The notes beneath the pieces were generated by a model. That model ran no database searches and was not told the DNA's origin. It saw only the letters and a program-made list of their open reading frames with translations. A stretch of 64,000 bases of DNA from Bacteroidota bacterium (GTDB taxonomy: Bacteria; Bacteroidota; Bacteroidia; AKYH767-A; OLB10): positions 186,001 through 250,000 of the forward strand of contig JADJOH010000006.1 of the NCBI GenBank assembly GCA_016713925.1. The letters are read 5' to 3'. This document shows positions 1 through 9,883 of this stretch, piece after piece (the stretch's first letter is position 1; every line of letters starts with the position of its first letter). The position numbers were made by a program, and so were the translations under genes.

Positions 1-1
1 G

Positions 2-1261
2 GCTGCCGGTTATGATGAGTTGGTGGATGCTCCTTTTGAAATCGGAAATCATGTTACATTTTCATTTTTTGTTGCGGGTATCCCACATGAAGTGGCGATG
101 TTTGGTACTGGAAATTATGATTCACTTCAAATAAAAAAGGATTTTACGATTATTGCCGAAGAGTGCTCTTCTGTATTTGGGGAGCATCCCTGCAAACAGT
201 ATTTATTTATTATTCATAATCTGAATGCAGGTGGCGGAGGATTAGAACATGCGAATTCGACCACACTCCAGACGAACCGTTGGTCCTATGGAACATCGGG
301 TAGCTATACGGATTTTCTTAGTCTGGTGGCTCATGAGTATTTTCATGTCTGGAATGTGAAGCGATTACGTCCCACCCCACTTGGCCCATTTGATTATAGC
401 AATGAGAATTATACTACTATGCTTTGGATAGCAGAAGGGTTTACTGCCTACTATGATGATTTGATAATAAAACGATGTGGGTTTATTTCGGATACCGATT
501 ATCTTAAAATTATTGCGGGCAGTATGTCTTATTGCATGAATATAAAAGGTGCCGCGATTCAAACTTTATCTGAATCCAGTCTTGACGCGTGGATAAAGTA
601 CTATCGTCCCTATGAAAACTCGGGCAATGCCACCGTTTCCTATTATACGAAGGGAGGTGTTGTAGGAGCTTTACTGGATATGGAGATAATGAAAAATACC
701 AATGGCTCAAAATCATTGGATGATGTCATGAAGGAAATGTATCAGCTATATTATAAGAAGTTGAACAGGCCATTTACAGAACCTGAGTTTATCACTGTGG
801 TGAATAAAGTGGCAGGAAAGGACCTTAGTGAATTTTTTAAGAAATACGTTCATGATACAATTCCTTTACCTTTCGAAAAGTCTTTGGCAGTGATGGGTCT
901 TGAAATAATTGATTTGAATTCAACACAGTCAATGGCATGGACAGGCGCCACTACCACTTCCACTAATGGTAAAATGATGGTTACGGCAGTGGAAAGAAAT
1001 TCTCCTGCCTGGAAGTACGGCATTAATGTAAATGATGAAATCCTGGCAATGGATAAGTTTAGAGTGGGGGAGGATTTGTCGAAATTATTGTCTTTAAAGA
1101 GGCCGGGGGAGACGGTGACATTTACGGTGTCCAGAAACGGAAGTCTAAAGGAAATACAACTAGTCCTGGAAAAATCTTCTTCAACAAAATATGCTATTGA
1201 AAAATCACCATCTCAGCAGGAAGCTGAAAAGATGATGTATAAGAAGTGGTTGAAGATGTAG
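2..1261 (+). CDS. M61 family zinc peptidase, 5' partial
   Basis: The reading frame is open to the first base of the window, so the true start lies outside it. The M61 (glycyl aminopeptidase) zinc site is visible: HEYFH at about base 332, followed by WNVKRLRP, and a third ligand Glu in AEGFTAYY about 30 residues later. The last 100 residues form a PDZ domain (VERNSPAWKYGINVNDEI), as is usual in this family. The product is expected to be a secreted or periplasmic aminopeptidase. It stands alone and converges on the minus-strand OmpA-type gene. The family call rests on the motif and domain order; the substrate is unknown. Confidence 0.93.
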   Translation, partial: AAGYDELVDAPFEIGNHVTFSFFVAGIPHEVAMFGTGNYDSLQIKKDFTIIAEECSSVFGEHPCKQYLFIIHNLNAGGGGLEHANSTTLQTNRWSYGTSGSYTDFLSLVAHEYFHVWNVKRLRPTPLGPFDYSNENYTTMLWIAEGFTAYYDDLIIKRCGFISDTDYLKIIAGSMSYCMNIKGAAIQTLSESSLDAWIKYYRPYENSGNATVSYYTKGGVVGALLDMEIMKNTNGSKSLDDVMKEMYQLYYKKLNRPFTEPEFITVVNKVAGKDLSEFFKKYVHDTIPLPFEKSLAVMGLEIIDLNSTQSMAWTGATTTSTNGKMMVTAVERNSPAWKYGINVNDEILAMDKFRVGEDLSKLLSLKRPGETVTFTVSRNGSLKEIQLVLEKSSSTKYAIEKSPSQQEAEKMMYKKWLKM

Positions 1262-1318
1262 TAGTGGACTAACATGATTTTTTCAGAGGAAATTAAATTT
1301 AAATGCACAGTCGGCAGA

Positions 1319-3244
1319 CTATTGTGACACAACAACAAATTCAGTTCTTCTGTTTTTCGCACGTCCATCGGCATTACTATTCACTTCAATCGGTTTTGTT
1401 TCTCCAAATCCTTTTGAACTGAGACGCTCTTTTGCAACACCGGCTTGAATTAAAAAATTACAAACCGATCTGGCCCTATCTTCAGAGAGTTGAAGATTTT
1501 TTGAAGGGTCACCCAAATTATCAGTATGTCCGTGTACAGCTACTTTGAGCCCCGGATTTTCCCGGAGATATTCGGCAAAATCAGAGAGGATGATTTTATC
1601 CTGTTCGGTAAGAGAAGAGGATTCGGTATCAAAAAGTATGTTGTTCAGTCTGTATGCAGAACCCGTTTTTGTTTTACTGAGCTTCATATCCACTTTTACG
1701 GGCTCGGGACGAGTACTGTCTTTAGAGGAGAAATAAGCGGAATTGTAAGCATACCCCTGCTTTTTAATAGTGAGGATATAGTCTTCATCAAAAAGTACTA
1801 CAGAGGCATATTTCCCGGTGGTGCTGTCGAAAGCTACTTCAGCATTTTGCTTGGTATTGACGTTTTTTAGTTCAATGCTTGCCAATTTTTGAATGACATT
1901 GTTTTCGTCCTTTAATTCACCTTTGATGAACAATACCCGATCAGGTTTGATGTCATTATATAATTCAAATTCATAAATATCATACCCGCCAACTCCTTTC
2001 AGACTATTGCTCGAGAAATACCCCTTCTTTCCATCCGTACTGACAAAGAATCCTAACTCGTCCGCCTCCGTGTTGATAGGATAACCCAGATTAACCGGAG
2101 TTCCCCAACTGCCATCAGCATTGAGCCTGCACATAAAAATATCATATCCTCCCATTCCTGGAAGATTATCGCTGCTGAAGTATAGCGTTTTATTGTCCGG
2201 GTGAATGAAGGGCGTCTTTTCACTTCCGGGAGTATTGATATTGCTACCAATGGATTTCATGGCTCCCCAGTTCCCATCTTCAGCTCTTTTGCTAAAGTAG
2301 ATGTCGGATGTAGGGTTTAATGAATCCCGTATGCTCACGAAGTAAAGTGTTTTACCATCCGGTGAGATACAAGGTTGACTTTCCCATCTGTCGGGATGAT
2401 TTACCCCTGCACCAACACTTCTGGGCTCAGACCAGATTCCCTTGTTTTCATCGCTCGTGTAGATGTCAAAATTCCCATTTTTATTTACGGTGAAAAAAAG
2501 ATGTTTGTTATCGATCGTGATACTCGCCCCACCTTCATTGTTGGAACCTGCTTTATTGAATGGAAAGGGCATGGGTTCGCCTTTTTCAAATGACGATTCG
2601 ATTTTTTTGCTGATCATAAATTTTTCCACACTTGCAGGAAAGAGTGATCCTCTTTTTTGCTCTTCAAATCTCCTGGTGAAGAAACAAAAATCCTGATCCG
2701 GTGAAATAATTGCGAGATATTCGGGATCTGCGCTGGAAATATTAGCCAATGGAACAGGCTTAAAAGGAACCGGCTTCATCATGAGTTTTGCTCTCGTAAT
2801 TTTTTGAGAAGCATCCTTTGCATTTTCTTCTTTTACTTTATTGAAGTCAAGGAAGGATTGAAAATAGATGATAGACTTTTCATATTCCTTTTGCTCATAG
2901 AGGTAATTAGCAAGGCGGTAATGCGCATCCGATGAGGCATCCGGGCAATGTGTAAGTAACCTTTCGTAAGCTATTGCCATCGCTTTATCTTGCCGTGATT
3001 GCCATGCAAAATCGCCCAATAATTTTAAAGCATCCGCATAGACAGAATCTTCGGCAAGGGCTTTTTCGCAATATTCTTTAACAACACTGAATGTTTTTTT
3101 ATTTTTTCTTGCTTCCCTGGCATCCTCAAAATATTTCTCTGCCTTTTTAGAGGTGGTGGGTGGACAAAGTGATTTTTGCTGCGCCATACTCATGGGTGCA
3201 GCGAGTAGTAGTATAGATATTAAAATGAAGCCGATCTTTTTCAA
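1319..3244 (-). CDS. OmpA family protein with TPR and PD40 repeats
   Basis: This is probably an outer-membrane or periplasmic protein anchored to peptidoglycan. Order: a hydrophobic signal segment ending near SMAQQ, a TPR-like helical region (YEDAREARKNKKTFSV to roughly residue 140), four or so PD40/WD40-like beta-propeller blades (LYFVSIRDS, LYFSSDNLPGMGGYDIF, GYFSSNSLKGVGGYDIY), a carboxypeptidase-regulatory-like beta domain, and a C-terminal OmpA domain with GHTDNLGD and LSEDRARSV. No ATG lies before the signal peptide. A TTG at 3244 gives LKKIGFILISILLLAAP, which I prefer; the same frame extends to another TTG at 3307. This architecture is common in Bacteroidota, often near T9SS or gliding genes, but none of those are adjacent here. 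Confidence 0.88.
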   Translation of the reverse strand: MKKIGFILISILLLAAPMSMAQQKSLCPPTTSKKAEKYFEDAREARKNKKTFSVVKEYCEKALAEDSVYADALKLLGDFAWQSRQDKAMAIAYERLLTHCPDASSDAHYRLANYLYEQKEYEKSIIYFQSFLDFNKVKEENAKDASQKITRAKLMMKPVPFKPVPLANISSADPEYLAIISPDQDFCFFTRRFEEQKRGSLFPASVEKFMISKKIESSFEKGEPMPFPFNKAGSNNEGGASITIDNKHLFFTVNKNGNFDIYTSDENKGIWSEPRSVGAGVNHPDRWESQPCISPDGKTLYFVSIRDSLNPTSDIYFSKRAEDGNWGAMKSIGSNINTPGSEKTPFIHPDNKTLYFSSDNLPGMGGYDIFMCRLNADGSWGTPVNLGYPINTEADELGFFVSTDGKKGYFSSNSLKGVGGYDIYEFELYNDIKPDRVLFIKGELKDENNVIQKLASIELKNVNTKQNAEVAFDSTTGKYASVVLFDEDYILTIKKQGYAYNSAYFSSKDSTRPEPVKVDMKLSKTKTGSAYRLNNILFDTESSSLTEQDKIILSDFAEYLRENPGLKVAVHGHTDNLGDPSKNLQLSEDRARSVCNFLIQAGVAKERLSSKGFGETKPIEVNSNADGRAKNRRTEFVVVSQ

Positions 3245-3355
3245 TACGAGAGTATAACGCAGATTCTTTGCAAATATGATGGCTTTTGGCAAGTAGTAAC
3301 TGTACAACCCCTATGGAATGTTAACAAGCAGTTGTGATTAAAGCCGGAAATAAAA

Positions 3356-3377
3356 AAGGCCGGTTGTTGCCGGCCTT
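3356..3377 (-). terminator. Rho-independent terminator of the choice-of-anchor B gene
   Basis: An 8-bp perfect GC-rich stem (AAGGCCGG / CCGGCCTT) with a 6-nt loop is followed on the minus strand by a run of T. It lies about 20 bases after the stop of the minus-strand gene above it. Confidence 0.85.
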
Positions 3378-3398
3378 CTGGAGTAGAACTGCTATAAA

Positions 3399-5762
3399 TT
3401 ACTGCTTTACAACTCGTGTAGCTTCACTTTCGCCCCTTTCATTCATCAATCTCACCATATATATTCCCGTTTGCCATGTATTACCCAGGGTCAATAAGGT
3501 GTTTTTACTGTTGATCGTGCGGGATTCTACCAGGCGTCCCTGCATATCGAAAACCTGCAGTATTGCCCTCTCGGTTTTCAGATTCGTAATCTTAATCGTG
3601 GTCTCCTTTATAAATGGATTCGGAAATACCCCCAAACCTACTTCTGCAAAATCACCTGTTGAAACTCCGGTGACTTCCACTACTTCAAACTTGTCAAGAC
3701 CGCCCTCTACAATATTGAAAATAGGACCCGGGTCACCCACCTGAACTATTAATTGCATGGTAGCGGTTGGGGTGATGAAATCTGATATTTTATAATTGGA
3801 AAGTTGCCATTGTGAAGCTGAACCTGATGGCCCGAAGGATTCAAGTAAGGCGATAGTTGTGCCATTGTCAAGGAAAATTTTCATAGAGTCATCAGGAGAG
3901 CCATTGGTATTTCCTCCATTGTAAAACCACCGATTGTACTTTACGTAAGGATTGCTGTATTGCGTAGCATCAAAAACAGGTGAAGTCAGAATGGTGTTGC
4001 CCTGATCCACATCGTTATCCCAGGGACCTCCGCCGCCATTGTCCGTCACAAAGGCTTTGTCTCCGCAATCCGTAGCTACATCAGCTCCCGGATTAGCCGT
4101 TTGTCCATTATTAGTTGTGCTGACAGGAACACCGATCTCCCACTCATTTCCGGAAGGTCCGGATACGGTCCATCCAAAATCTAATGCGAAATCATCGTAA
4201 TATCCTTTATCCAGAACAATGTTGATGTTACTTCCTCCCGATACATTTTGACCCGAACTACAATAGGTGCGGTGGCCCCAGTTTCCGGCAAGTACATCAT
4301 AGGTGCCGGGGAAGAAACCGGCAATGGTAAACAATCCATTTGCATCACTGGTCAACGTATTATCAAATTGAGGACTGGTGAATAACACGGTGGCATTAGG
4401 AATCGGATTTCCTGTACCGGCTTCTACAACAGAGCCTGAAATAGTAACTGTTGGAAGAATGGTGTTCAGTTCAACATCAAGAATAGTTAGTATACCATTT
4501 TGCAAGGCAACATTATTAATTGTCTTAGTAATATATCCGGCTTTTGAAAAGGATACATCGTAGGTGCCGGCCGCAGCTAATCCGGTTTTATATTCACCGG
4601 TGATTTTGCTTGAATTGGTGATGGAGGGGCCGATGAGGGTAACGGAAACATTGTTCAATGGTAATCCGGTAACACTATCTGTAACCAAGCCTTCCAGATA
4701 ACAGCCGCGGATATAGGTTGGTGTTAGCACGAAAAGTCCGTTGTTGATATCAGAAACCACCAGGTTACCGGAAGGAAGATAAGGGTAAACACCCCATGCT
4801 CCACTAAAGCCGTTCCCCGATCCTTGTGGGTAAGTATCGTAAGAGCCTGTAACAATCATGTTCTCCGGACGACTCACGTCTACAATCGCGATTCCATCCT
4901 TATACCAGGACACAATTTCAAAATCGTTCAGTGTATGCGTATTGTGAATGATGGAACCTGAACCGGGAGTAAGTTGTATTCTGTCGAGTTCAATGATATT
5001 ATTAAGGTTAGTAATATCATAAGCTCCGAGGTAGGAATTCGTATTTTCATCGGTAGTGAAGAGGACGGTTCCTGCATCGTTCAGCCAGGTATTGTGTGTA
5101 AACTGAGTCGGAGTGGACTGGGTGGCTAACAATACCGGATTGGCTTTATTGCTGACATCAAAAACAGAAAAATAGCCATCATAAATATGTGCAGAATAAA
5201 GGACATCGTTTCTAACATATCCATCATGAATATAGGTTCCCGGTGTATAACCTTTATAGTCGGGATTCCATGGGTCAGCCAAATCAATGATGATTCCGGC
5301 TCCATTAAAGAGATTACTACCAAAGAGGTAAGCATGGGCATCTTCAATATGAAGGGCATGAATGGTTTCGAGGTCACCGTTAATGGCGCCGTTACCTTTC
5401 CATTGTTTAACGCTGATAGAATCCGGGAGATATCCTAAGTTGATGATCTGAAGTCCGTCACAGCATCCTTCTGTAGTAACGTAAGCATAGTTCTGCCAGG
5501 TCTTGACTTCTCTCCAGGTCGATTGTGTTCCGGGAACAGAAAATGCGATGACCGGATTGGCCGGGTCGGTAACATTGACAATAGAGAGACCGGATTCATA
5601 ACCAACAAGGGCATATTCATTACCCAAAGAATCTACATAGCCACCGATGTTGGATAAGGCATCATTGGGATATTGCAGATTTGATTTTAAGGTTACATTT
5701 AATTGTGCCTGAGTGGCCAGCGTCAGCAGTAGTCCACTGAAGACAAGTAATAATTTTTTCAT
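3399..5762 (-). CDS. Choice-of-anchor B family protein with T9SS sorting domain
   Basis: Secreted protein. The signal peptide is MKKLLLVFSGLLLTLATQAQ. LVIVD-type repeats typical of the choice-of-anchor B family follow (GLSIVNVTDPANPVIAFSVP, GLQIINL, HIEDAHAYLFGSN, GIAIVDVSRPENM). Then come two carboxypeptidase-regulatory-like modules (GLVTDSVTGLPLNNVSVTL; GSVVEAGTGNPIPNATVLF), a region resembling a MAM or jelly-roll module, and a C-terminal T9SS sorting domain (VFPNPF to GIYMVRLMNERGE). The frame continues upstream to 5783, but a -7-like box at 5785-5792 and the signal peptide favour the ATG at 5762. It is monocistronic, with a terminator downstream. Function beyond surface display or secretion is unknown. 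Confidence 0.9.
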   Translation of the reverse strand: MKKLLLVFSGLLLTLATQAQLNVTLKSNLQYPNDALSNIGGYVDSLGNEYALVGYESGLSIVNVTDPANPVIAFSVPGTQSTWREVKTWQNYAYVTTEGCCDGLQIINLGYLPDSISVKQWKGNGAINGDLETIHALHIEDAHAYLFGSNLFNGAGIIIDLADPWNPDYKGYTPGTYIHDGYVRNDVLYSAHIYDGYFSVFDVSNKANPVLLATQSTPTQFTHNTWLNDAGTVLFTTDENTNSYLGAYDITNLNNIIELDRIQLTPGSGSIIHNTHTLNDFEIVSWYKDGIAIVDVSRPENMIVTGSYDTYPQGSGNGFSGAWGVYPYLPSGNLVVSDINNGLFVLTPTYIRGCYLEGLVTDSVTGLPLNNVSVTLIGPSITNSSKITGEYKTGLAAAGTYDVSFSKAGYITKTINNVALQNGILTILDVELNTILPTVTISGSVVEAGTGNPIPNATVLFTSPQFDNTLTSDANGLFTIAGFFPGTYDVLAGNWGHRTYCSSGQNVSGGSNINIVLDKGYYDDFALDFGWTVSGPSGNEWEIGVPVSTTNNGQTANPGADVATDCGDKAFVTDNGGGGPWDNDVDQGNTILTSPVFDATQYSNPYVKYNRWFYNGGNTNGSPDDSMKIFLDNGTTIALLESFGPSGSASQWQLSNYKISDFITPTATMQLIVQVGDPGPIFNIVEGGLDKFEVVEVTGVSTGDFAEVGLGVFPNPFIKETTIKITNLKTERAILQVFDMQGRLVESRTINSKNTLLTLGNTWQTGIYMVRLMNERGESEATRVVKQ

Positions 5763-5784
5763 GTATGTTTTGGGGATTGTCAAT

Positions 5785-5792
5785 CAAAAATA
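5785..5792 (-). promoter_or_regulatory. Candidate -7 promoter box (TATTTTTG)
   Basis: The minus strand reads TATTTTTG, matching the Bacteroidota -7 consensus TAnnTTTG, about 22 bases before the preferred ATG at 5762. No convincing -33 TTG at the right distance was found. Confidence 0.4.
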
Positions 5793-5909
5793 GAACAATC
5801 CACCGGATTATATACGGTTTCTTCAAAAAGTACAAGCAGGTATTATACAAGTCAAAGAAATAGAAGGAAATGGCCTGTTAAATTTAAATATCAGATACAA
5901 TTATGCCTG

Positions 5910-6611
5910 TTATTTGGTCTGGATCGATCGCATGAGTTGGTCCTTGTAACTGCTGCCGATAGGAATGCGTGCCAGTTGCAATTCGAGTTCATTTCCTGCA
6001 ATGGATTTGATGGCAGAAGCGTTCACGATATAACTTTTATGGACCCGGATGAAGCTATCTGAAGGTAAGCTGCTCTCAAAAAATTTCATTGTATGAAGGG
6101 TGACGATCATTTTCTCTTTTGTAAATATTTTCACATAATCTTTCATGCCTTCTATATAGCTGATATCTGAAAAATTTATGCGGATTAACTTCTGGTCACT
6201 TTTAACAAACATAAAGTCGGCTTTGTTGCTGATTTCAGAAGGGGCATGTTGCTTTACCCGGTCCAGGGCCTTGTTGACCGCTTTCATGAAGCGCTCGAGC
6301 GATACCGGTTTTACGAGATAATCCACCACATCCAGTTCATATCCCTGAAGTGCAAAATCCGGATGAGCGGTAGTGATGATTACTGCAGGACTTTTTCGGA
6401 GTGATCGCAAGAAATCAATACCTGAAATGACGGGCATTGAAATGTCAAGGAACATCAAATCGATGTTTTCGTGATTGAGCACTTCAAATGCTTCCAATGC
6501 ATTGTTGCATTTGGTGACGAGTTCGAGTTCACGGATGTTTTCAAGATAGCGTTCCAATACTTCTTGTGCCAGAGGCTCATCATCAACGATGATACATTTC
6601 AGTTTGGTCAT
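5910..6611 (-). CDS. LytTR family response regulator
   Basis: DNA-binding response regulator of the LytR/AlgR type, 233 aa. The receiver domain (residues 1-120) has the acidic pair in IIVDDEP, phospho-acceptor Asp56 in MFLDISMP, a Thr in IITTAHP and Lys in YLVKPVS. The C-terminal LytTR domain (about 135-230) has FVKSDQKLIRINFSDI and FIRVHKSYIVN. Its ATG overlaps the stop of the sensor kinase gene by 4 bases, so the two are co-transcribed and probably translationally coupled. Target genes cannot be read from the sequence. Length and both domains are normal for the family. Confidence 0.95.
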   Translation of the reverse strand: MTKLKCIIVDDEPLAQEVLERYLENIRELELVTKCNNALEAFEVLNHENIDLMFLDISMPVISGIDFLRSLRKSPAVIITTAHPDFALQGYELDVVDYLVKPVSLERFMKAVNKALDRVKQHAPSEISNKADFMFVKSDQKLIRINFSDISYIEGMKDYVKIFTKEKMIVTLHTMKFFESSLPSDSFIRVHKSYIVNASAIKSIAGNELELQLARIPIGSSYKDQLMRSIQTK

Positions 6612-7672
6612 GAGAGATCAATTTTAAGTTTGACAGCATAAATTTCTTCATTCTTTGTAATGTCAAGTTCGTGCTGTAGAGGATAGAGAATTGAAAGGCG
6701 TTTTTTAACATTTACCAATCCGATACCGGCATCTTGTTTCAGCGAATCATTTTGCTCGTTATTGCCTATGCTATTTTCAATTGAAAAATGGAGTGTATTT
6801 CCTTCAATGATGAAATCTATATGCACAAATCCATCACTGAAGCGTTTATCAATTCCATGTTTAAAGGCATTTTCAACGAAGTCGATGAAAAGAAGTGGTG
6901 CTATAAAATGATGCTCTGCATCGCCTTTCACCAGGAAGGTGATATCATAACGGTTATGATATCGTATGCGCTGCAGTTCTACATAATTCTCAATAAAGGC
7001 CAATTCGCGTGAGAGTGCTACTCTTTCTTCATTGGCCTGATAAAGTACGTAGCGCATGATATCAGAGAGCTTCAGGACCACTTCTGATGCTTTGTCGGAG
7101 TTCTTTAAGGTGAGAGAATAGAGGTTGTTAAGTGTGTTGAACAAAAAATGGGGATGGATCTGTGCTTTTAAGGCATTCAGCTCAAGTTGTAATTTTTCCT
7201 TTTGTAATTTCAAAAGTTCATTCTGCGTGATAAATGCAATCAAAGTGTATTTTAAAGCATAAGTCAGAATGACAACTATCAATCCTTCCAGCAAATCAAA
7301 GTTAGGCGTAATATTAGTGAGGAAACGTGTCATTCGTTCCGGCATATGCTCACGTGGCAACGAAGTCAACAGCGAATAATTGAAAAGAGAGTAGCCGTAA
7401 ACAGACAATATGGTCAGTAGTACATATATTGCATATTTTTTTCGGTTTAAGAATTTTGTAACAAAGTAATACAGGTGAATGTAAACAAGAGGCACCTGAC
7501 TGATAAAAACAATTACCACGTAAGCCAACCCCCATTCAACACCCCACAAACTGTAGGTGTCATAGAAGGAGCGTGTAAGCCATACTGCCCAAAATAAGGA
7601 GTGCAAAATAATACTCTGCACTTTTTTATTAGGCATCTGCAAGTAAAATTTTTCAATGACTCTGTCTAACAT
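6608..7672 (-). CDS. LytS-type sensor histidine kinase
   Basis: Membrane sensor kinase, 354 aa, partner of the downstream LytTR regulator (4-base overlap). The N-terminal half carries about four hydrophobic segments (HSLFWAVWL; AYVVIVFISQVPLVYIHLYY; YVLLTILSVYGYSLF; LLEGLIVVILTYALKYTLI). A short coiled coil follows (LQKEKLQLELNALKAQ). The His_kinase domain PF06580 has its conserved His175 in PHFLFNTLNNLYSL. The C-terminal HATPase has DFVENAFKHGI and GIGLVNVKKRL. This is the usual Bacteroidota LytS/LytTR arrangement. The signal sensed is unknown. Confidence 0.95.
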   Translation of the reverse strand: MLDRVIEKFYLQMPNKKVQSIILHSLFWAVWLTRSFYDTYSLWGVEWGLAYVVIVFISQVPLVYIHLYYFVTKFLNRKKYAIYVLLTILSVYGYSLFNYSLLTSLPREHMPERMTRFLTNITPNFDLLEGLIVVILTYALKYTLIAFITQNELLKLQKEKLQLELNALKAQIHPHFLFNTLNNLYSLTLKNSDKASEVVLKLSDIMRYVLYQANEERVALSRELAFIENYVELQRIRYHNRYDITFLVKGDAEHHFIAPLLFIDFVENAFKHGIDKRFSDGFVHIDFIIEGNTLHFSIENSIGNNEQNDSLKQDAGIGLVNVKKRLSILYPLQHELDITKNEEIYAVKLKIDLS

Positions 7673-7756
7673 ACAGATAATGCTCCTTTAAATTATTTTG
7701 GAATGATATGGTTCGACCGATGGATAGGAAGGGGTAGTCGTTGATTAATCATTTAT

Positions 7757-7764
7757 CAAATATA
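7757..7764 (-). promoter_or_regulatory. Candidate -7 box upstream of the LytS/LytTR operon
   Basis: The minus strand reads TATATTTG, a full match to TAnnTTTG, about 85 bases upstream of the kinase ATG. This would leave a medium-length leader. No clear -33 element was found. Confidence 0.35.
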
Positions 7765-7825
7765 ATCATTCAACGGGATCACTTCAGAAGTATTAGCTAA
7801 AGTCTGCCTCCTGAACGACCAAACA

Positions 7826-7866
7826 ATAAAAACGCCGGATATATAGGATATAACCGGCGTTTTTAT
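7826..7866. terminator. Strong hairpin terminator after typA
   Basis: A 13-bp perfect stem (ATAAAAACGCCGG with its complement) encloses a 15-nt loop. It sits about 17 bases after the typA stop on the minus strand. The A/T flanks make it potentially active in both directions. Confidence 0.88.
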
Positions 7867-7883
7867 TTGAGTAAGCGAAGGAT

Positions 7884-9695
7884 TTAGGCTTCAGCCATTT
7901 TCTTTGCATTACGTTTGCGTTCATTTTCATCGAGGTAAATTTTACGCATGCGCAAGGACTTTGGAGTAATCTCCAGGTATTCGTCTTTTTCAATGTATTC
8001 CATTGATTCTTCTAAAGAGAAATTGATTTTAGGGGCAATTCTCACATTGTCATCACTTCCGGATGCACGCATGTTGGTGAGCTTTTTAGCTTCACAGAGG
8101 TTGATCACGAGATCATCAGGTCGAATATGTTGTCCGATCACCTGACCGGCATACACTTGCTCCCCTGCATCAATAAAGAAGATTCCACGATCCTGCATTC
8201 TGTCGATAGAGTAGGGAGTAGCCGTCCCGGTTTCCTTTGCCAGTAATACCCCTGAAATACGTCCCTGAATACTGCCTTTCCAGGGTTCATATTTTAAAAA
8301 ACGATGGGCCATAATTGCTCTTCCCGCAGTAGCAGTAAGCACATTACTTCGCAAACCGATAAGTCCACGAGCAGGTATTTCAAATTCAAGATGCTGCAAA
8401 TCGCCTTTTGGCTCCATCACCTTGAGTTCACCTTTCTTCTGCGTCACCAATTCAATTACTTTACCGGCAACTTCTTCAGGAGCGTCAACAGTTAAGTGCT
8501 CTATTGGTTCGTGTTTAACACCATCAATTTCTTTTATAATCACCTGTGGTTGTCCGACCTGAAGTTCATATCCTTCTCTTCTCATGGTCTCCACAAGAAT
8601 GGATAAATGCAATACGCCTCTGCCATAAACAAGATACGAATCAGGAGAGTCTGTTTCCTGAATACGCATCGCCAGATTCTTCTCCAACTCTTTGTACAAA
8701 CGATCGCGGATATGCCTTGACGTTACAAAGCGACCTTCTTTACCGTAGAAAGGTGAGGTATTGATAGTGAAAAGCATACACATCGTAGGCTCATCTACGT
8801 AAATGGGCTTCAGGGCTTCCGGATTTTCGAAATCAGCAATGGTATCGCCAATGTCAAAATCTTCTATACCCGTAATCGCACAAATATCTCCGCATACTAC
8901 TTCGGGAACTTTCTTTCTTCCAAGACCTTCAAAGACATATACCTCTTTCACTCTCATCTTTTTAATAGAGCCGTCTTTTTTCATTAAAGTCACCGGCTGA
9001 TTCTCTTTCAGGGATCCTCTGCTGATCCTTCCGATAGCAATCCGTCCTACATAAGTGGAGAAATCCAATGAAGTAATTAATACCTGAGGGGTACCTTCTA
9101 CCTTCGCCGGACCGGGAAAATATTCAATAATGGCATCCAGTAAAGGGGTTATGTTATCACTTGGAATTTTCAAATCACTCGTCATCCAGCCTTGTTTGGA
9201 AGAACCATACACTGTAGGGAAACTCAATTGAGCTTCTGTGGCATCCAGGTGGAAGAATAAATCAAAAACTTTTTCGTGTACCTCATCCGGACGACAATTT
9301 TCTTTATCGACCTTATTGATGACAAGGATGGCTTTTTTTCCCATCTCCAGTGCTTTCGAAAGTACAAAACGGGTTTGTGGCATTGGACCCTCAAAAGCAT
9401 CCACCAGCAATAATACCCCATCTGCCATATTCATCACCCGCTCCACTTCACCGCCAAAATCGGCGTGACCCGGTGTATCAATGATATTTATTTTAATTCC
9501 TTTGTATTCTACAGATACATTTTTTGCAACAATGGTAATTCCGCGTTCGCGTTCAAGATCATTATTGTCCAGAATCAAATCACCTGTTTTCTCGTTTTCT
9601 CTGAAGAGTTCGGTTTGATGTAAAATTTTGTCAACAAGGGTTGTTTTCCCGTGGTCAACGTGAGCAATAATTGCTATGTTTCTGATATTCTGCAT
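7884..9695 (-). CDS. typA: Translational GTPase TypA/BipA
   Basis: Ribosome-associated GTPase of the EF-G superfamily, involved in 50S assembly and stress or cold adaptation. Length is 603 aa, normal for the family. The G domain shows G1 AHVDHGKTT, the G2/switch region RERGITI, G3 DTPGHADFGGEV and G4 NKVDKE. Domain II follows, then the EF-G-like domain III/V region (GRGVLHLSILVETMRREGYE; GRISGVLLAKETGTATPYSI) and the BipA-specific C-terminus. It is monocistronic, with a -7-like box at 9742-9749 and a strong hairpin terminator downstream. Confidence 0.98.
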   Translation of the reverse strand: MQNIRNIAIIAHVDHGKTTLVDKILHQTELFRENEKTGDLILDNNDLERERGITIVAKNVSVEYKGIKINIIDTPGHADFGGEVERVMNMADGVLLLVDAFEGPMPQTRFVLSKALEMGKKAILVINKVDKENCRPDEVHEKVFDLFFHLDATEAQLSFPTVYGSSKQGWMTSDLKIPSDNITPLLDAIIEYFPGPAKVEGTPQVLITSLDFSTYVGRIAIGRISRGSLKENQPVTLMKKDGSIKKMRVKEVYVFEGLGRKKVPEVVCGDICAITGIEDFDIGDTIADFENPEALKPIYVDEPTMCMLFTINTSPFYGKEGRFVTSRHIRDRLYKELEKNLAMRIQETDSPDSYLVYGRGVLHLSILVETMRREGYELQVGQPQVIIKEIDGVKHEPIEHLTVDAPEEVAGKVIELVTQKKGELKVMEPKGDLQHLEFEIPARGLIGLRSNVLTATAGRAIMAHRFLKYEPWKGSIQGRISGVLLAKETGTATPYSIDRMQDRGIFFIDAGEQVYAGQVIGQHIRPDDLVINLCEAKKLTNMRASGSDDNVRIAPKINFSLEESMEYIEKDEYLEITPKSLRMRKIYLDENERKRNAKKMAEA

Positions 9696-9741
9696 TTTGT
9701 GTGCGGTACTAGACGCTTTTTGAGCTTATTTTAAGAGGCTG

Positions 9742-9749
9742 CAAAGTTA
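9742..9749 (-). promoter_or_regulatory. Candidate -7 box for typA
   Basis: The minus strand reads TAACTTTG (TAnnTTTG consensus) in the gap before typA, about 46 bases upstream of the ATG. Confidence 0.45.
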
Positions 9750-9883
9750 GGGTTTTTAAGCGTTGCTTTTACAGAATGAAGCTACTAATCGTAAATAAAT
9801 AGAGAATTTCGAAGATGAAAAAAACTTTATTGAAGTTCCGGTTGTTATAAATGTTCTAAAACTTAAAACTATATTATTCAAAA